Shown here: one piece after another, positions 10,401 to 20,505 of the stretch
Layout of the letters: every line of letters begins with the position of its first letter
Position numbering within the stretch: position 1 is the stretch's first letter
DNA from: Emydura subglobosa
Taxonomy: Eukaryota > Chordata > Testudines > Chelidae
NCBI GenBank assembly: GCA_007922225.1
Contig: ML679956.1
Coordinates: 70,858,111-70,922,110 of the forward strand
Direction of reading: 5' to 3'
Length of the DNA stretch: 64,000 nt
Translations under genes and position numbers: made by a program
The notes under the pieces: generated by a model
Database searches by the model: none
Told to the model about the DNA's origin: nothing
What the model saw: the letters and a program-made list of their open reading frames with translations, nothing else

Positions 10401-13400
10401 TTTTTTTTTGCAAGTTTAGACACAACAACTTTAGACTAAGGGTGTCTATATCTAGGTAATAGCCTGATTTTACACCTGGGCAAAATAAGACACAAAGTGG
10501 TTAAAGTCATGGACGATTCTCTGCAGAGCCAGGTGAGAGATTCCCATTCCAATCACCACACGGTAGCTGTTGTCCTCCCATATGTCATTTTTCTTTGACC
10601 TTTCATACGAAATAACATTTCTCCAACCCATTCACATCTGATAATTACGCACAAGCATATGAATTCCGCATACATTAATGATAAAGCTGTTCCACATCCA
10701 AACATTTCACCTGCACATGAATCCTGAAGGAGTGACTTTCTGTAGCACATTAGTGTCAAGTGTTCGGATGCTAAAGAGTTAATGGTGGTGTTGTATTGCT
10801 TTCATAATCTGAACCCTAACTCAGGCCTTGCTTTTAGACTAGGTAAGACAGTAGTTTCCAACCTTTTTGCCTCGAAAGCCACAGATATTTTTACAACCCT
10901 GAAGAGCCACCAGTCTCCACCAGTAATCCCCCTCCCCTCCCACTGCAGCTAGACAGAAGGAATTCAGCAGGCCTCCTCGTTGATCTCCCATCCCCCTGGC
11001 TGCAGCAGGGGGACCACACGTGTCCTGTAGCCCTGTACATTCTACCTGGGTCCCTAGGCAGTGGCTCCCTTCTGCAGTCAGGGGGACGAGAGATCAGTGC
11101 TCTCCTCCCTCTGGCTCCAGCAAGGACCCCAGCACCTAGGGATCCAGGCAAAGCGCTTTGCTCTCTGCTGGAGTTGGGGAAGGTGAGCGCTGATCTCCAG
11201 TGATCAATCCCTTGGCTGCAGCAAGGAGCCTGCCCCGGTCTCGTAGCCCGGTGGCAACAAGCTGCACCTGGGTCCTTAAGCAGTGGCTCCCTTCTGCAGC
11301 CAGCGGGAGGGGAGTGGTGGGCCACTTTGAAAGACTCTGCGGGCCACTTTTGGCCCCCAGGCCATGGGTTGGGAACCACTGAGGTAAAGTATTTCTTTCA
11401 GTCAAGTTGGCTCCTAAAGGTGTTAAACTGGGTCTACATTAGTGGTAAGTCAACAATTGAGTTAAGCCATCTTGATCGATCAACTCAGTTCTAAAAAGGA
11501 CCTTTTCTTCCTGCTCCAGACAAAGCCTTGGAGACAGATTTGCTTCCTGCCACTGGATTAGGGCAGCAGACATAGAAAGCAAGCTCCTGTGTGTGCATGC
11601 GTGTGCTCAGTTATTCTGAACTATAGCAAGTCTCCTCCGTGTGCTTGCAAACCACAGCCATTGCACTGCTAAGCGGAGCGTGTAACTGACCAAAATAGCA
11701 CTTGTAAACTGCTACAGAGTCCGGAATAGAACGCTGATGTTCAATATTTTGTTATTTGATACAGGTGTCTCTTCAAATGGCTGATGCATATTATCCTGAA
11801 TATTTTTATCATATCTGCGGTGGCACCCTTATTAGTCCCAACTGGGTCATGACTGCTGCCCACTGTCTCCAAATGTAAGTAGAATGTAAGAGACTTCTAA
11901 TTCTTGCCACAAATCCCAATTCTGTTTCTCACTCTAGACTGGTGCTGGGCCATTTAAACACTCGCAGCTCTCAGTGTGTTCACTCTTTGTGAGACAAGCA
12001 AGTGTGACTAACCCACAGTTAGTTTATTGACCTACGGTAAATATTATAATACTCATCCGTATTTACCCATTTTTACCAACGTCCTGGAAGCAACAGCCAG
12101 TTGATCGCAGATTTACGTAAATGCATATAAATGTGCATACATGTAACTATTTAAAATAAATTTAAATATGCATAAACCTGCATAGAGACAGAGTGAGGAT
12201 GGAAACCCTGCCTATCCCCCCTCTGCATGTCATGTCTTTTTATATGATCCCCAAAGCTCCTCACGCATTTTTGACACCAAATAAATAATACACTATAATA
12301 GTAAGAAGAAACGCATCTTTAGTTGCAGATGGCCTTAGCAAATGTATCCTTAAATGAAGTATCCATAACTTAACATTCCATATATATGCTCCATAATTAT
12401 ATATCTATATATACAGAATATATATATATATGGAATGTTATGGATACTTACATATATTGTATTGTGTATATATATATGTGTGTGTGTGTGTGAATATATA
12501 TACATATATATAAAACTTTAATTATAGATGGAACATGTTGAACAATTCCAGATTCTGGTTTGAAAAGCTTATGAGCAGCTGAACAAGGAAGCCAGATACA
12601 GCAGCTGCTGTTTCCCAAATAGTAAAATGTGGATAGTACTTCCCTAGCTCACAGATGTGTCTGTTAAAGCACTTTGAAGATCCTCAGGTGGAAAGTACCG
12701 TAGAAATTACTATAACAGAGGAAGATCTTACTGCTGCAAAAGCTATCATACAAAGCCGCCAGTGTGGTGCCAGGGAGATGATTTATGGTAATTATTTTTC
12801 AATTCATTTTTAGGCCAATAGGAGTAAATTATCGAGTGGCTCTGGGTGAGCACAATCTCTTTGAGTTGGATGGCACTGAATATTTTGTTGGTGTGGACAG
12901 AATATTTATTCATGAAGACTGGGACCCCACCGACCTTGGGAATGGGTAATTTGTTTTGAATACGATCTTGGCACAGGAATGAATACTGATTCCTTACTTA
13001 TGGGCCAATCCTGCAAATTTAATGTCCATATTCTAGCCATCACCTACTGAGATTAAGGATGGCCTTCTGGAAAGCAGAGGACTGGGACTCAGAATATCTG
13101 GGTTCAGTTTCTGATCTGTAGACTCCCTGTATGACTTGAGCAAGTTACTTAATCCCTCTGCTCCTTCAGTTCCCCATCTGTAAAATGGGGTTAGTAACAC
13201 TTCCCTACCTCACAGGGGCATTTTAAAGATACATTTATTACTGTTTATGAGGTCTCAGATGCTATGGCAATGGAGGTCATATAAGTACCTAGATACATAA
13301 ATAAAAAGGGAGCAAGGGTGTGCAGGATTTGAACATGACTAACTCAAGAATTTTGTCTTGTGGCAGCCGAAGGGCTCATATCTGTGTCCTATTTCAGAAA

Positions 13401-15506
13401 TGACATTGCCTTGCTGCACCTCTCTCAGCCTGCCTATGATAATGGCTTTGTTGAGATAGGAAATCTTCCGCCTGAAGGAGACATTTTGCCTAATAATTAT
13501 CCATGTTATGTTACTGGATGGGGACTGACTAGTGGTAAGTGGAAAAAAAGTTGCTCCTCATTCCAAAAAGATTGCCACAGATCAGAGACCCAGCACAGCT
13601 CTTTTTGTAAATAAAACCTGTTGCTATATGATATCTTTAAGCCCTACTTCGACAGCTTATGTAGAACGTAAGTGGTTCATGGGTCTTCTAAAAGCTCTCT
13701 GCAGGGGCGAATGCCACGATAAGCTCTTGTTATCACACGATGCATTTTCCCAGCACAAACATTTCTTACTAGCATGAGGTTAAACACTGTTTAGCGCACT
13801 GTGTGGACAAGCCCTGCTGTGTTTAACATGTCAGTGATAGTGGTTCATCCTGAGATCCGCCCTAGGATTGACCATGGCCAGCTATCATGATTTAAGTGGT
13901 AAAAACTTATTTTAATCACTAAACTCAGCAGATCTGACTGACTAGACACAGGGAGGAGAGCCCAGGAGTGAGCAGCGGGGGATATTACCCTCATTCTGGG
14001 CCCAATCCTGCTATGGTTACACTGAGTCGTACTTTACTCAGTGAGTAGTCCGGCTGATCTTAATGGAACTAGTCATGCATAGTAAGGTACTACTGAACAT
14101 GAATAAGGGTGGCAGAGGTGGGCCTTTATTTTTTAATGATAGTGGCTCTTTGAGCAGAATATTGTCCTTTCTCCTTTAGTTGGTGGCAGCATTCCTGCTA
14201 GACTTCAAGAAGCAATGCTCCCAGTAGTTGACCATGCCATCTGCTCTGAGAATGACTGGTGGGGCTCTCAAGCAAAGGAGAATATGGTGTGTGCTGGTGG
14301 AGATGGCGTGAGGTCAGGGTGCAGTGTAAGTGCCATATTTTCTGGGATTTCTCAATCCTTTATCTTTTTCCCCTTAACTCTTTCTTTCCTATACAACCCT
14401 ACTACTATCGGAATTGTGAATGACTTACAACACACTCCTTCCAATGCTTGTGGCGTCTCAGCAGTTCAAACCTTCCTGACAAGCTAACTACGTCTTCGTG
14501 AGCATCATCCTCTTAATTATTATTGTTCCTAATTGCCCCCTCCCACGAGAGAACCCATGGGAAGGGGATAAAGGAAAGGAAAGCTCCAAGGTTCTCACTG
14601 CACACTTTTCTCCCCAACTGTTCTCAGGGTGGGCAAGGTTTGCCCTCTCACCAGCACATTCCTTTGATCAGATCCTGGGAATCAGTGGTAGGCCAGGGCC
14701 CCGTGCCTCCATTGCAGCTATGCAGTAAAGGCTTTGGCAGCCCCCAATAACCCTCATAAAGGGACTTCCTCACTGCAGAGGAGCAGAGCTGCAGAGAAGT
14801 ATTACAGCTTCTGGAGGTGTTACCTTTCCATCCTAACTCTATGTGGCCACATGCCCCTGGCCTTGCTCCTATGCTTCCTACTCCTCCCCTGCCCTGCTCA
14901 CTCCTCCCATATGGGTACTGAGAGCCCCTGGCTGGCCCCAGTTATGGGGGAACAAAAAGGTGGTGTAAAACCCTGGGTCAGCTGGACCGAACAATCAAGG
15001 CAAATAATTCTCTCTGCAAATGCTGTGAAATAGAAATCATCTCCAAATCTATTAGCTTCCCTGTGGAAATGGTGCACAACCCTATAAACAAGGGACTATA
15101 CGTTTTGTTTTGACTATATATTCAATATGCATTAAAAAGGAACCTGAATAAACCCAGGGCTTTAAGATCCAGCAGGAGCCTATAGTCTGTTTTTCTTTCA
15201 CTTCTATTATTTTAATTATAGCCCCTCTTGTGCTGCTATCTCTTTAAATACACTGGCTGTCACTTTCAGTGACCTGGAATTTGTCCCAGCATGGGAAGAA
15301 TTAGAACATTCCTGGTTGAATACGGGAGCTGCTAGAAGCTGAAGCTTTCTGCAGGGGTCAAATACCTGAGGAGTGTTCTGATTCATTTAGAGCCTAGTCT
15401 TTGGATTGAACTCAGTAGGTATCTTTTCATGGACTTCAATAGGCATTGGATAAGTGCCTTAAACATCAATTCTGTTGAATGGGAGGGGTCAGAAAGAGTT
15501 ATCTTG

Positions 15507-15551
<45 letters not shown>

Positions 15552-17820
15552 CAGAGAACAAATAGTTATGGGCCTGATTCTGCAATGTGTCATGTACCTT
15601 CTGGGAGGTGCTGAGCACTCTTTGCTCCCATTGATTTCAGAAGGTATTGGGAGTACTCAGTATCTCTCAAAAGGTCCTCAGCACATCAGAGTGTTGGGCC
15701 CATTAATTCATCCATCAGTTAATCAGCTGTTACCACTTTTTCAGCCCATTTTCTAAACTGCTTGGGTGCACCTAACTGTGTGTCACTGCTTCCCACTCTG
15801 ATTACAGGGCGATTCAGGGGGCCCTTTACAGTGCTACAGGGATGGTCTCTGGCAAATCCATGGGATTGTTAGTTTTGGGATTGTCCCCTACTGCAACACC
15901 TATCAGAAGCCTACAGTCTTCACACGGGTATCTGCTTACATCAGCTGGCTCTACAACGTAAGTGCTTCCAAAGTAATGGTTTACATTTATCCTGAAAGTA
16001 CTTCCATGATATTAATGGAGTTATATCAGAGGAAAGTTTGACCCAGTCCATTAACTTATTACATTAAGGGCAGAATTAAGAAACTTTGAAAGTTTAAAAT
16101 CCAAAATGCTTTGGCCTTATTTTTGGTACATTCAAATAATTCTAATGAAGGAAAATGAGTGCAGTCACTGTCTGGAAATACTAGGCTTGAACTACAACAC
16201 AACACTTAAATACAACACTGGCAAGAACCAAATCTTGCTTGGCTATAGGCATGAAATCTGATCAGTTAGGCTGTACCCACACAAGGCAAAAAGACACTGC
16301 AACAAACCACTGGTGCAATTCTATGGCCTGTCATTCAGGAGGTCAGATTAGCTGATCATACTTCTTCTTTTCTGTCTTAAAACCTGTGAATTTCCCAGTC
16401 CATTTTTGAGACTGACACCTGTGCAATGCTTTGAGCACACATACAGCAGCCATCCCAGGCGATTGTAACAAGCACGGTTGTAACGGTTGGTTATAATATG
16501 TGGGATGAGGTCTTTAGCTCATGTTCAGCAGGAATCCATGCAGTCTACTTTTGTATCTTCTAATCCAGTCTGGGGCGATATCGTTGTAGACTGGATGTAG
16601 ATGGATGTTCTAAATCAGTGGTGTGTACTCCTGGAGGTATGCAGCGGTCTTCCAGAGAGTACATCAATTCTTATAGATATTTGCCTAGTTTTACAACAGG
16701 CTACATAAAAAGAACTAGCAAAGTCAGTACAAACTAAAAATTTCATACAGATATTGACTTCTTTATACTGCTGTATATACTATACACTGAAATGTAAGTA
16801 AATATTTATATTCCAATTGATTTATTTTAGAATTATATGATAAAAATGAGAAAGTAATAGTGTACTGTGACACTTGTATTTTTATGTCTGATTTTTATAA
16901 GCAAGTAGTTTTTAAGTGAGGTGAAACTTGGAGGTACGCAAGGCAAATCACACTGCTGAAAGCGGTACAGTAGTCTAGAAAGTTTGAGAACCACTGTTCT
17001 AAACCCTTAGGAATTAAAACAGGGCAACCATTTATTCCATGAGTTGGCTGTCTCTGCAATGCATCTCTCACCTAGTCAAAATAGGTCCTGGGGAGCCAGC
17101 TTTCAAAGGGTTAAAATAAGTTTTACCTGCACTACACTAAACAGAGTCAACTGGAGATAGAATAAAACCCAATGGGTTAATTTGAAGTAACTCACTCTGT
17201 AGTTGGAAAGTGCACATGACTAACCTGAACTCTGTATATTTGGAAGGTTGTCTTCTAGATTGTAGTAGAAAGTGCAAGTTGCAGTCATGGGGTACTGTCT
17301 TCTCTGTCTACCTTATTGTGAATTATCAGATCCTTTGCCCTGCTTCAGCTGCAGCTGGAAGCCTGGTGAATCCAGCCAGCTGGGAATACCCCCAGTGTGG
17401 GAGAATCCCTTGCTGGTATAAAGATAGCATAGCTAGCCATCTCCTTCTGGCCTCCCTCAACCCTCTGCCACAGGGGACATATCAAGGACATGACTGTGGT
17501 GAAGGGGGAATGGCTGAAGTGTTGATGTGAGGGGCAGTTCCCAGAAGATGGAACAACCCTCAAGCTGCTCTCATTGGCATCAGGGGTTGAACCAGCCCCA
17601 CCAGCTCCAGCACGCGGAAAGTCCAGAGGTAGATTGTAATCATATTTGCCCCCATTCTCCTGAGCTCTGCTGAATGGAGGGTTTGTCACTGCTAAGGACT
17701 GGCCTAGTATTTGTATCTTCCCTCATTTAAAAATAGTGTAAGAAGAAAACTGAATATGTTCTGTACTGAATCCACTTCTCTGCTGTTTTTCAGACTATGA
17801 AGAATAATGGTGGATATTAA
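4383..17820 (+). CDS. Chymotrypsin-like elastase preproenzyme (CELA1/2/3 family), 8 exons
   Basis: Secreted pancreatic digestive serine protease. Joining 4383-4416, 7875-7978, 11765-11874, 12814-12945, 13398-13534, 14180-14325, 15808-15957 and 17794-17820 gives 840 nt, that is 279 residues and a stop, with every junction GT-AG and in phase. Residues 1-16 form a short signal peptide and 17-31 a propeptide without cysteine. Activation is after Arg31 (TER|IIGG). The triad is His79 (TAAHC), Asp129 (NDIALL) and Ser224 (GDSGGP). Eight cysteines match the four conserved disulfides. Ser218 (chymotrypsin 189), Gly245 (216) and Thr257 (226) line the S1 pocket. [22 protein letters not shown] and the [14 protein letters not shown] region look most like CELA1, but Gly at 216 is CELA2-like, so I leave the paralogue open. 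Intron 1 carries DIRS copy B; other introns hold MITEs and SINEs. Confidence 0.93.
4417..5519 (+). other. Elastase intron 1, upstream part
   Basis: AT-rich intronic sequence without recognisable genes. It contains a run of 14 G at 4687-4700. The remainder of intron 1 is DIRS copy B and a short 3' stretch up to 7874. Confidence 0.6.
5523..5720 (+). repeat. DIRS 5' terminal repeat (copy B)
   Basis: Diverged match to the copy C terminal repeat: starts with TCGAGTGCTTGCTCATG, has GGTATATAGGGCACTGCC, and ends with GTTCCTTCTT, all in the same order as in the inverted repeats of copy C. Confidence 0.6.
5855..7690 (+). pseudogene. DIRS gag (copy B), degenerate
   Basis: The start translates to [15 protein letters not shown], then a KCRICRNF segment, matching the CxxC-rich N-terminus of copy C gag. 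The 3' part reads [12 protein letters not shown] and [12 protein letters not shown], matching KYYVPSQGFEYL and LDLFERKIYSTA of copy C. Between them, 6080-7070 is Pro/Ser/Arg-rich with traces of RHRSPD, less regular than the SR-type region of copy C. At the place where copy C has a C9 run, copy B reads through without such a run, then meets a stop at about 7542. Many stops and frameshifts; not functional. Confidence 0.75.
7875..7978 (+). CDS. Elastase exon 2 (propeptide and activation site)
   Basis: Acceptor TTGCTAG before 7875 and donor GTAAAA after 7978. It encodes residues 12-46: propeptide, the tryptic activation bond R31|I32 and the new N-terminus [15 protein letters not shown]. Ile32 would form the salt bridge with the Asp before the active Ser. 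The propeptide has no Cys, unlike CELA2 or chymotrypsin, whose propeptide stays disulfide-bound. Confidence 0.93.
7979..8584 (+). other. Elastase intron 2, 5' part
   Basis: AT-rich; an A19 run sits at about 8011-8029. No feature recognised apart from that. Confidence 0.6.
8585..8804. mobile_element. MITE-like element with imperfect terminal inverted repeats
   Basis: The left end (TTTGTCTTTACTAGGGAAA) and right end (TTTCCTAGTGTGGACA) are imperfect inverted repeats. Inside, ACATGTGTTA motifs recur in both orientations (8615-8775). This is the pattern of a non-autonomous DNA transposon with no coding capacity. Superfamily not determined. Confidence 0.55.
8815..9303 (+). mobile_element. CR1/L3-type LINE 3' end
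   Basis: Decayed 3' terminal region of a CR1-group LINE: a stretch equivalent to the end of the RT ORF (8825-9220), then the characteristic tail GGAGGTCAGACTAGATGATC with CACAATGATCCCTTCTGGCC. Truncated at its 5' side and not coding. Confidence 0.75.
9310..10840 (+). other. Elastase intron 2, 3' part
   Basis: Mostly AT-rich sequence. Around 9538-9640 a TGTCTACATGCAGAGG / CACTGTGTGTGGACATAC pair may be another small MITE, but I cannot fix its ends. Nothing else recognised. Confidence 0.5.
10849..11381. mobile_element. hAT-like non-autonomous DNA transposon
   Basis: Ends form imperfect inverted repeats: CAGTAGTTTCCAACC at the left and GGTTGGGAACCACTG at the right. The flanking octamers AGGTAAGA (10841-10848) and AGGTAAAG (11382-11389) look like a decayed 8-bp target duplication, as expected for hAT. 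The GC-rich interior has no transposase. The element is in elastase intron 2. Confidence 0.75.
11765..11874 (+). CDS. Elastase exon 3 (catalytic His)
   Basis: Acceptor TACAG and donor GTAAGT. Residues 47-82 plus two bases of Met83, including [19 protein letters not shown] with catalytic His79 and the Cys42-Cys58-type disulfide pair (chymotrypsin numbering). Confidence 0.95.
12358..12450. repeat. AT-rich inverted repeat in intron 3
   Basis: AGTATCCATAACTTAACATT at the left and the complementary AATGTTATGGATACTT at the right, joined through a run of TA dinucleotides. The arms differ mainly by a 4-base insertion. Could be a small palindromic MITE expanded by microsatellite growth. Confidence 0.6.
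12455..12520. repeat. TA/TG microsatellite
   Basis: Alternating TA and TG dinucleotide tracts directly after the hairpin in elastase intron 3. Confidence 0.8.
12814..12945 (+). CDS. Elastase exon 4
   Basis: Acceptor TTTTTAG, donor GTAATT. It encodes residues 83-126 and two bases of Gly127, the strand-rich region with [16 protein letters not shown]. This exon has a decayed paralogous copy at 34748-34847. Confidence 0.93.
13050..13290 (-). mobile_element. MIR-like SINE in intron 4
   Basis: Read on + it shows TTGAGCAAGTTACTTAATCC, CCCATCTGTAAAATGGGG and CTACCTCACAGG, which are the antisense of the MIR core and tail. Diverged copy in elastase intron 4. Confidence 0.7.
13398..13534 (+). CDS. Elastase exon 5 (catalytic Asp)
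   Basis: The acceptor is the ATTTCAG ending at 13397. Using the upstream GGCAG at 13367 instead would insert a peptide not seen in the family and put the reading out of phase with exon 4. Encodes residues 128-172 with NDIALLHL (Asp129) and [14 protein letters not shown]. Donor GTAAGT at 13535. Confidence 0.94.
14180..14325 (+). CDS. Elastase exon 6
   Basis: Acceptor CTTTAG, donor GTAAGT. Residues 174-221, including [18 protein letters not shown] and VRSGC. Ser218 equals chymotrypsin residue 189 at the floor of the S1 pocket, so Arg/Lys specificity (Asp189) is excluded. A decayed paralogous exon occurs at 36735-36870. Confidence 0.95.
14326..15807 (+). other. Elastase intron 6
   Basis: No further exon seen. 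Contains a GT microsatellite. Short open frames here have no recognisable motif. Confidence 0.6.
15509..15550. repeat. GT dinucleotide microsatellite
   Basis: About 21 uninterrupted GT units in elastase intron 6. Confidence 0.95.
15808..15957 (+). CDS. Elastase exon 7 (catalytic Ser)
   Basis: Acceptor ATTACAG, donor GTAAGT. Residues 222-271: GDSGGPLQC with the nucleophile Ser224, then [12 protein letters not shown] and [17 protein letters not shown]. Gly245 and Thr257 correspond to chymotrypsin positions 216 and 226. Confidence 0.96.
16328..16395 (+). mobile_element. CR1/L3-type LINE tail fragment
   Basis: Short 3' tail: CAGGAGGTCAGATTAGCTGA followed by a diverged T-rich end. In elastase intron 7. 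Confidence 0.5.
16616..16996. mobile_element. hAT-like MITE in elastase intron 7
   Basis: The left end CAGTGGTGTG and right end GAGAACCACTG form the CAGTGGT / ACCACTG terminal inverted repeats. It is flanked by TTCTAAAT (16608-16615) and TTCTAAAC (16997-17004), an 8-bp target duplication with one mismatch. AT-rich interior without coding capacity. Confidence 0.85.
17794..17820 (+). CDS. Elastase exon 8 (C-terminus and stop)
   Basis: Acceptor TTTTTCAG. It encodes TMKNNGGY and TAA. The mature C-terminus is a few residues longer than WIxxxIAxN-type ends of mammalian elastases. Confidence 0.88.
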   Translation, partial: TMKNNGGY

Positions 17821-17931
17821 GGAAGGATCAGTTTGTACGTGAATGTGAACCGTTGATTGAATGGAAAGACATGTCTGTTAATTACATCTCTCTCTCTTGG
17901 GGTCACATTAATAGAATAGATTGGCTGCAAG

Positions 17932-17937
17932 AATAAA
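17932..17937 (+). promoter_or_regulatory. Polyadenylation signal of the elastase gene
   Basis: AATAAA 112 bases after the stop codon, with a second variant ATTAAA at 17951-17956. Cleavage would be near 17955-17975, giving a short 3' UTR. Confidence 0.75.
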
Positions 17938-18077
17938 AAGGCAGCAATGCATTAAACACTTGTAAGATCGTGCAATCCAACATAGCGAAACCCAAAATAG
18001 TGCATATGGGATAGGGTGACTGTTGTACTTGTGATGTCACACAACTACAGCATTCATATCAATGCTTAATTAGGAAT

Positions 18078-18425
18078 GCTCATAGCTAAGGCTACAAGTT
18101 GGTCACAGAGGTCACAGATTCCGTGATTTTTCATGATCTCTGCAACTTCAGCCCTGGATGGTGGGGCTCGGTCGGTGGAGCTCAGGCAGTCAGCCTCTCC
18201 CCTGCCCCGGCAGCAGGGCTCCGGGGTGTAAGCATCCACTCTCCCCTCCCCACACACACGGCATGGCTCAGGTTTCAGTCCCCCCATGGCAGGGCTTGGA
18301 CTTCAGCCCCCCACACTTCCCTGACAGACAGGCTGCAGGCTTCCTTGAATTTTTGTTTATTGCCTGCAACCTGCCCATGACTTTTACTAAAAATATCCAT
18401 GACAAAATCTTAGCTTTACTCATAG
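18078..18425. mobile_element. Probable non-autonomous DNA element with GTCA-rich ends
   Basis: The left side has GGCTACAAGTTGGTCACAG and the right side the roughly complementary ATGACAAAATCTTAGCTTTA. Both ends are built of GTGA/TCAC words (TCCGTGA, CCATGAC). Non-coding. Classification uncertain. Confidence 0.5.
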
Positions 18426-18429
18426 GTTA

Positions 18430-19080
18430 GAAACACTAGATGCTTTGCTGTGTGAACAATGGGTCTCTGGCTCCTGGGGGCCAAGCCTACATTAGCACTG
18501 CCCCGCCTCATGTTCTGCCCCCTCCCACCCCCCGGCGCACAAGGCAGGAGGGGTACCGGCGCCATTTCCCAGCTTCCCTGGGGAGGGAGGGAGTCTGCAC
18601 TTGTGGGAGGAGCATGGGGTCTTGGGGGGGGGCACAAATGCAGGCTTGGCTCTGCTGCCTCCCCCCATGTTTACCCACCACGCGGCACCCACCTCTGCTA
18701 CTCCAGCCTGGTGCCAGCTTAGACAGGGGCGGCCTCATCCCCCCAGCCTGGGGGAGGGTGCGGGAGCAAGAGCAGCCACCCCTCAGCCTCCTGCACCCCC
18801 TATCCATCGTGAAGGGCCGGCCTGGCACCCCGCACTTATCTGCTGCTCCAGCCCTGCAGCCCAGCGCCAGCTTGGATGGGACAGCCTCAGCCCCCAGCTG
18901 GGGGGGGGTGCCAGGCTGGCCCTTCACGATATTCAGGGGATGGCGGGCACTGGAGGGGGTGTCGGGCCCTGCCCCCCCATGGTACGATACTGTTGTGAAC
19001 CCCCACTCCTGGGCAGCTCACACACAGCCACCAGCAAGCAAGTTGCCCCCACCCCCCCCCCGACTCAGTGAGTGATTGCC
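18430..19080. other. GC-rich region with internal direct and inverted repeats
   Basis: C/G-rich block with open frames in several phases, none with family motifs. A stretch near 18685-18755 recurs at about 18840-18905 (GCCAGCTTGGATGGGACAGC and its relative), and ATCGTGAAGGGCC at about 18809 is the inverse of GGCCCTTCACGAT at about 18918. The open frames are best explained by base composition. Confidence 0.5.
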
Positions 19081-19635
19081 TCTAGCCAGCTACTCATGGG
19101 ATTATGCAATGATAGGACCCCAGCCACTATCCCCAGTCCCAGATGCAACCCTAGGACCTGCCGTTTTGCAGTATTCAGTGCCGCCCACTGGACTCTGCAA
19201 GCTCACATGTTCATCAGTTTATCAAAGAAATTGATATGCACCAGCTACGTCACTTCAAATGGAGTCTCTGACACACCTTAAACCAAATGCACAGCTTTAG
19301 ATAAAACAAACACATAAGTTTATAAAGTACAGAAAGATTTTAAATGATTATAAATCAGAGGAAAATAAGTCAGATCGGATCAGGAGGAAATAAAAGCAAA
19401 TCACATTCTAAACTAAGCTTAACCCTTTCAGTAACCTTACAAAGTCAGCTAACGCTCACCACAGGCTGGCTGATCTCCTTCAGCCAGGCCCTCCCCTTAT
19501 GGACAGTGCTTCAGTTGCTTGGTGTTGTTTAGTACATAGAAGTGGAAGAGAGAGCTCCAGATTGCAAAACATCTCTGCTTTTAACGTGTTCCTTCGCCCC
19601 CTCTGGGGTCAGGTGACAGACAATGTCCGGCATGG

Positions 19636-20505
19636 CTTCATAGAATCATAGAATCATAGAACCATAGAATATTAGAGTTGGAAGGGACCTCAGGAGGTCA
19701 TCTAGTCCAACCCCCTGCTCAAAGCAGGACTAACCTCAGCTATATCATCCCAACCAGGGCTTTGTCAAGCCTCAGCTTAAAAACCTCTAAGGATGGAGAT
19801 TCCACCACCTCCCTAGGTAACCCATTCCAGTGCTTCACCACCCTCCTAGTAAAAAATTTTTCCTAATGTCCAACCTAGACCTCCCCCCCTGCAACTTGAG
19901 ACCGTTGCTCCTTGTTCTGTCATCTGCCACCACCGAGAACAGCCTAGCCCCATCCTCCCTGAAACCCCCTTTCAGGTAGTTAAAAGCTGCTATCAAATCC
20001 CCCCTCACTCTTCTCTTTTGCAGACTAAACAAGCCCAGTTCCCTCAGCCTCTCCTCATAAGTCCTGTGCTCCAGCCCCCTAATCATTTTGGTTGCCCTCC
20101 GCTGCACTCTCTCCAAATTGTCCACATCCTTTTTGTAGTGGGGGGCCCAAAACTGGACACAGTATTCTAAATGCGGCCTCACCAATGCCGAATAGAGGGG
20201 AATAATCACTTCCCGTGACCTGCTGGCAATGCCCCTCCTAATGCAGCCCAATATGCCATTAGCCTTCTTGACAACTAGGGCACACTGCTGACTCATATCC
20301 AGCTTTTTATCCACCGTTACCCCCAGGTCCTTTTCTGCAGAGCTGCTGCCCAGCTCGTCGGTCCCCAGTCTATAGCTGTGCATGGGATTCTTCCTTCCTA
20401 AGTGGAGGACTCTGCACTTGTCCTTGTTGAACCTCATTAGATTTCTTTTGGCCCAATCCTCCAGTTTGTTTAGGTCACTCTGTATCCTATCTGTATCCTA
20501 TCCTA
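19636..20505 (-). mobile_element. CR1 LINE, 5'-truncated 3' end
   Basis: Ends at 19636 in the CR1-specific ATTCTATGATTC-type repeats, seen on + as AGAATCATAGAATCATAG. Body shows GGAAGGGACCTCAGGAGGTC and the end of the RT ORF. 5'-truncated near 20505, as usual for CR1. Confidence 0.93.
19835..20437 (-). pseudogene. CR1 reverse transcriptase C-terminal fragment
   Basis: About 200 residues are open: [66 protein letters not shown]. These are the thumb/connection segments after the RT catalytic core of CR1 ORF2. The N-terminal endonuclease and catalytic RT motifs are absent. The frame is lost shortly before the 3' end. Relatively young by its long open frame. Confidence 0.88.

Larger units (their letters stand above)
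11875..12813 (+). other. Elastase intron 3
   Basis: Holds an AT-rich hairpin at 12358-12450 followed by TA/TG microsatellite sequence to about 12520, and a possible short MIR-like fragment around 12620-12720. No genes. Confidence 0.6.

Noticed and set aside
13360..13397. Possible upstream extension of elastase exon 5 using the GGCAG acceptor at 13367.
   Set aside because: The added codons are not found in the family, and the ATTTCAG acceptor at 13397 gives the exact Gly127 codon with exon 4.
15475..15756. Frames reading poly Cys-Val.
   Set aside because: Pure translation of the GT microsatellite.
18440..19075. Long frames (up to 211 codons) in the GC-rich block after elastase.
   Set aside because: Pro/Gly/Leu-rich readings occur in several frames on both strands, as expected for stop-poor GC-rich DNA.
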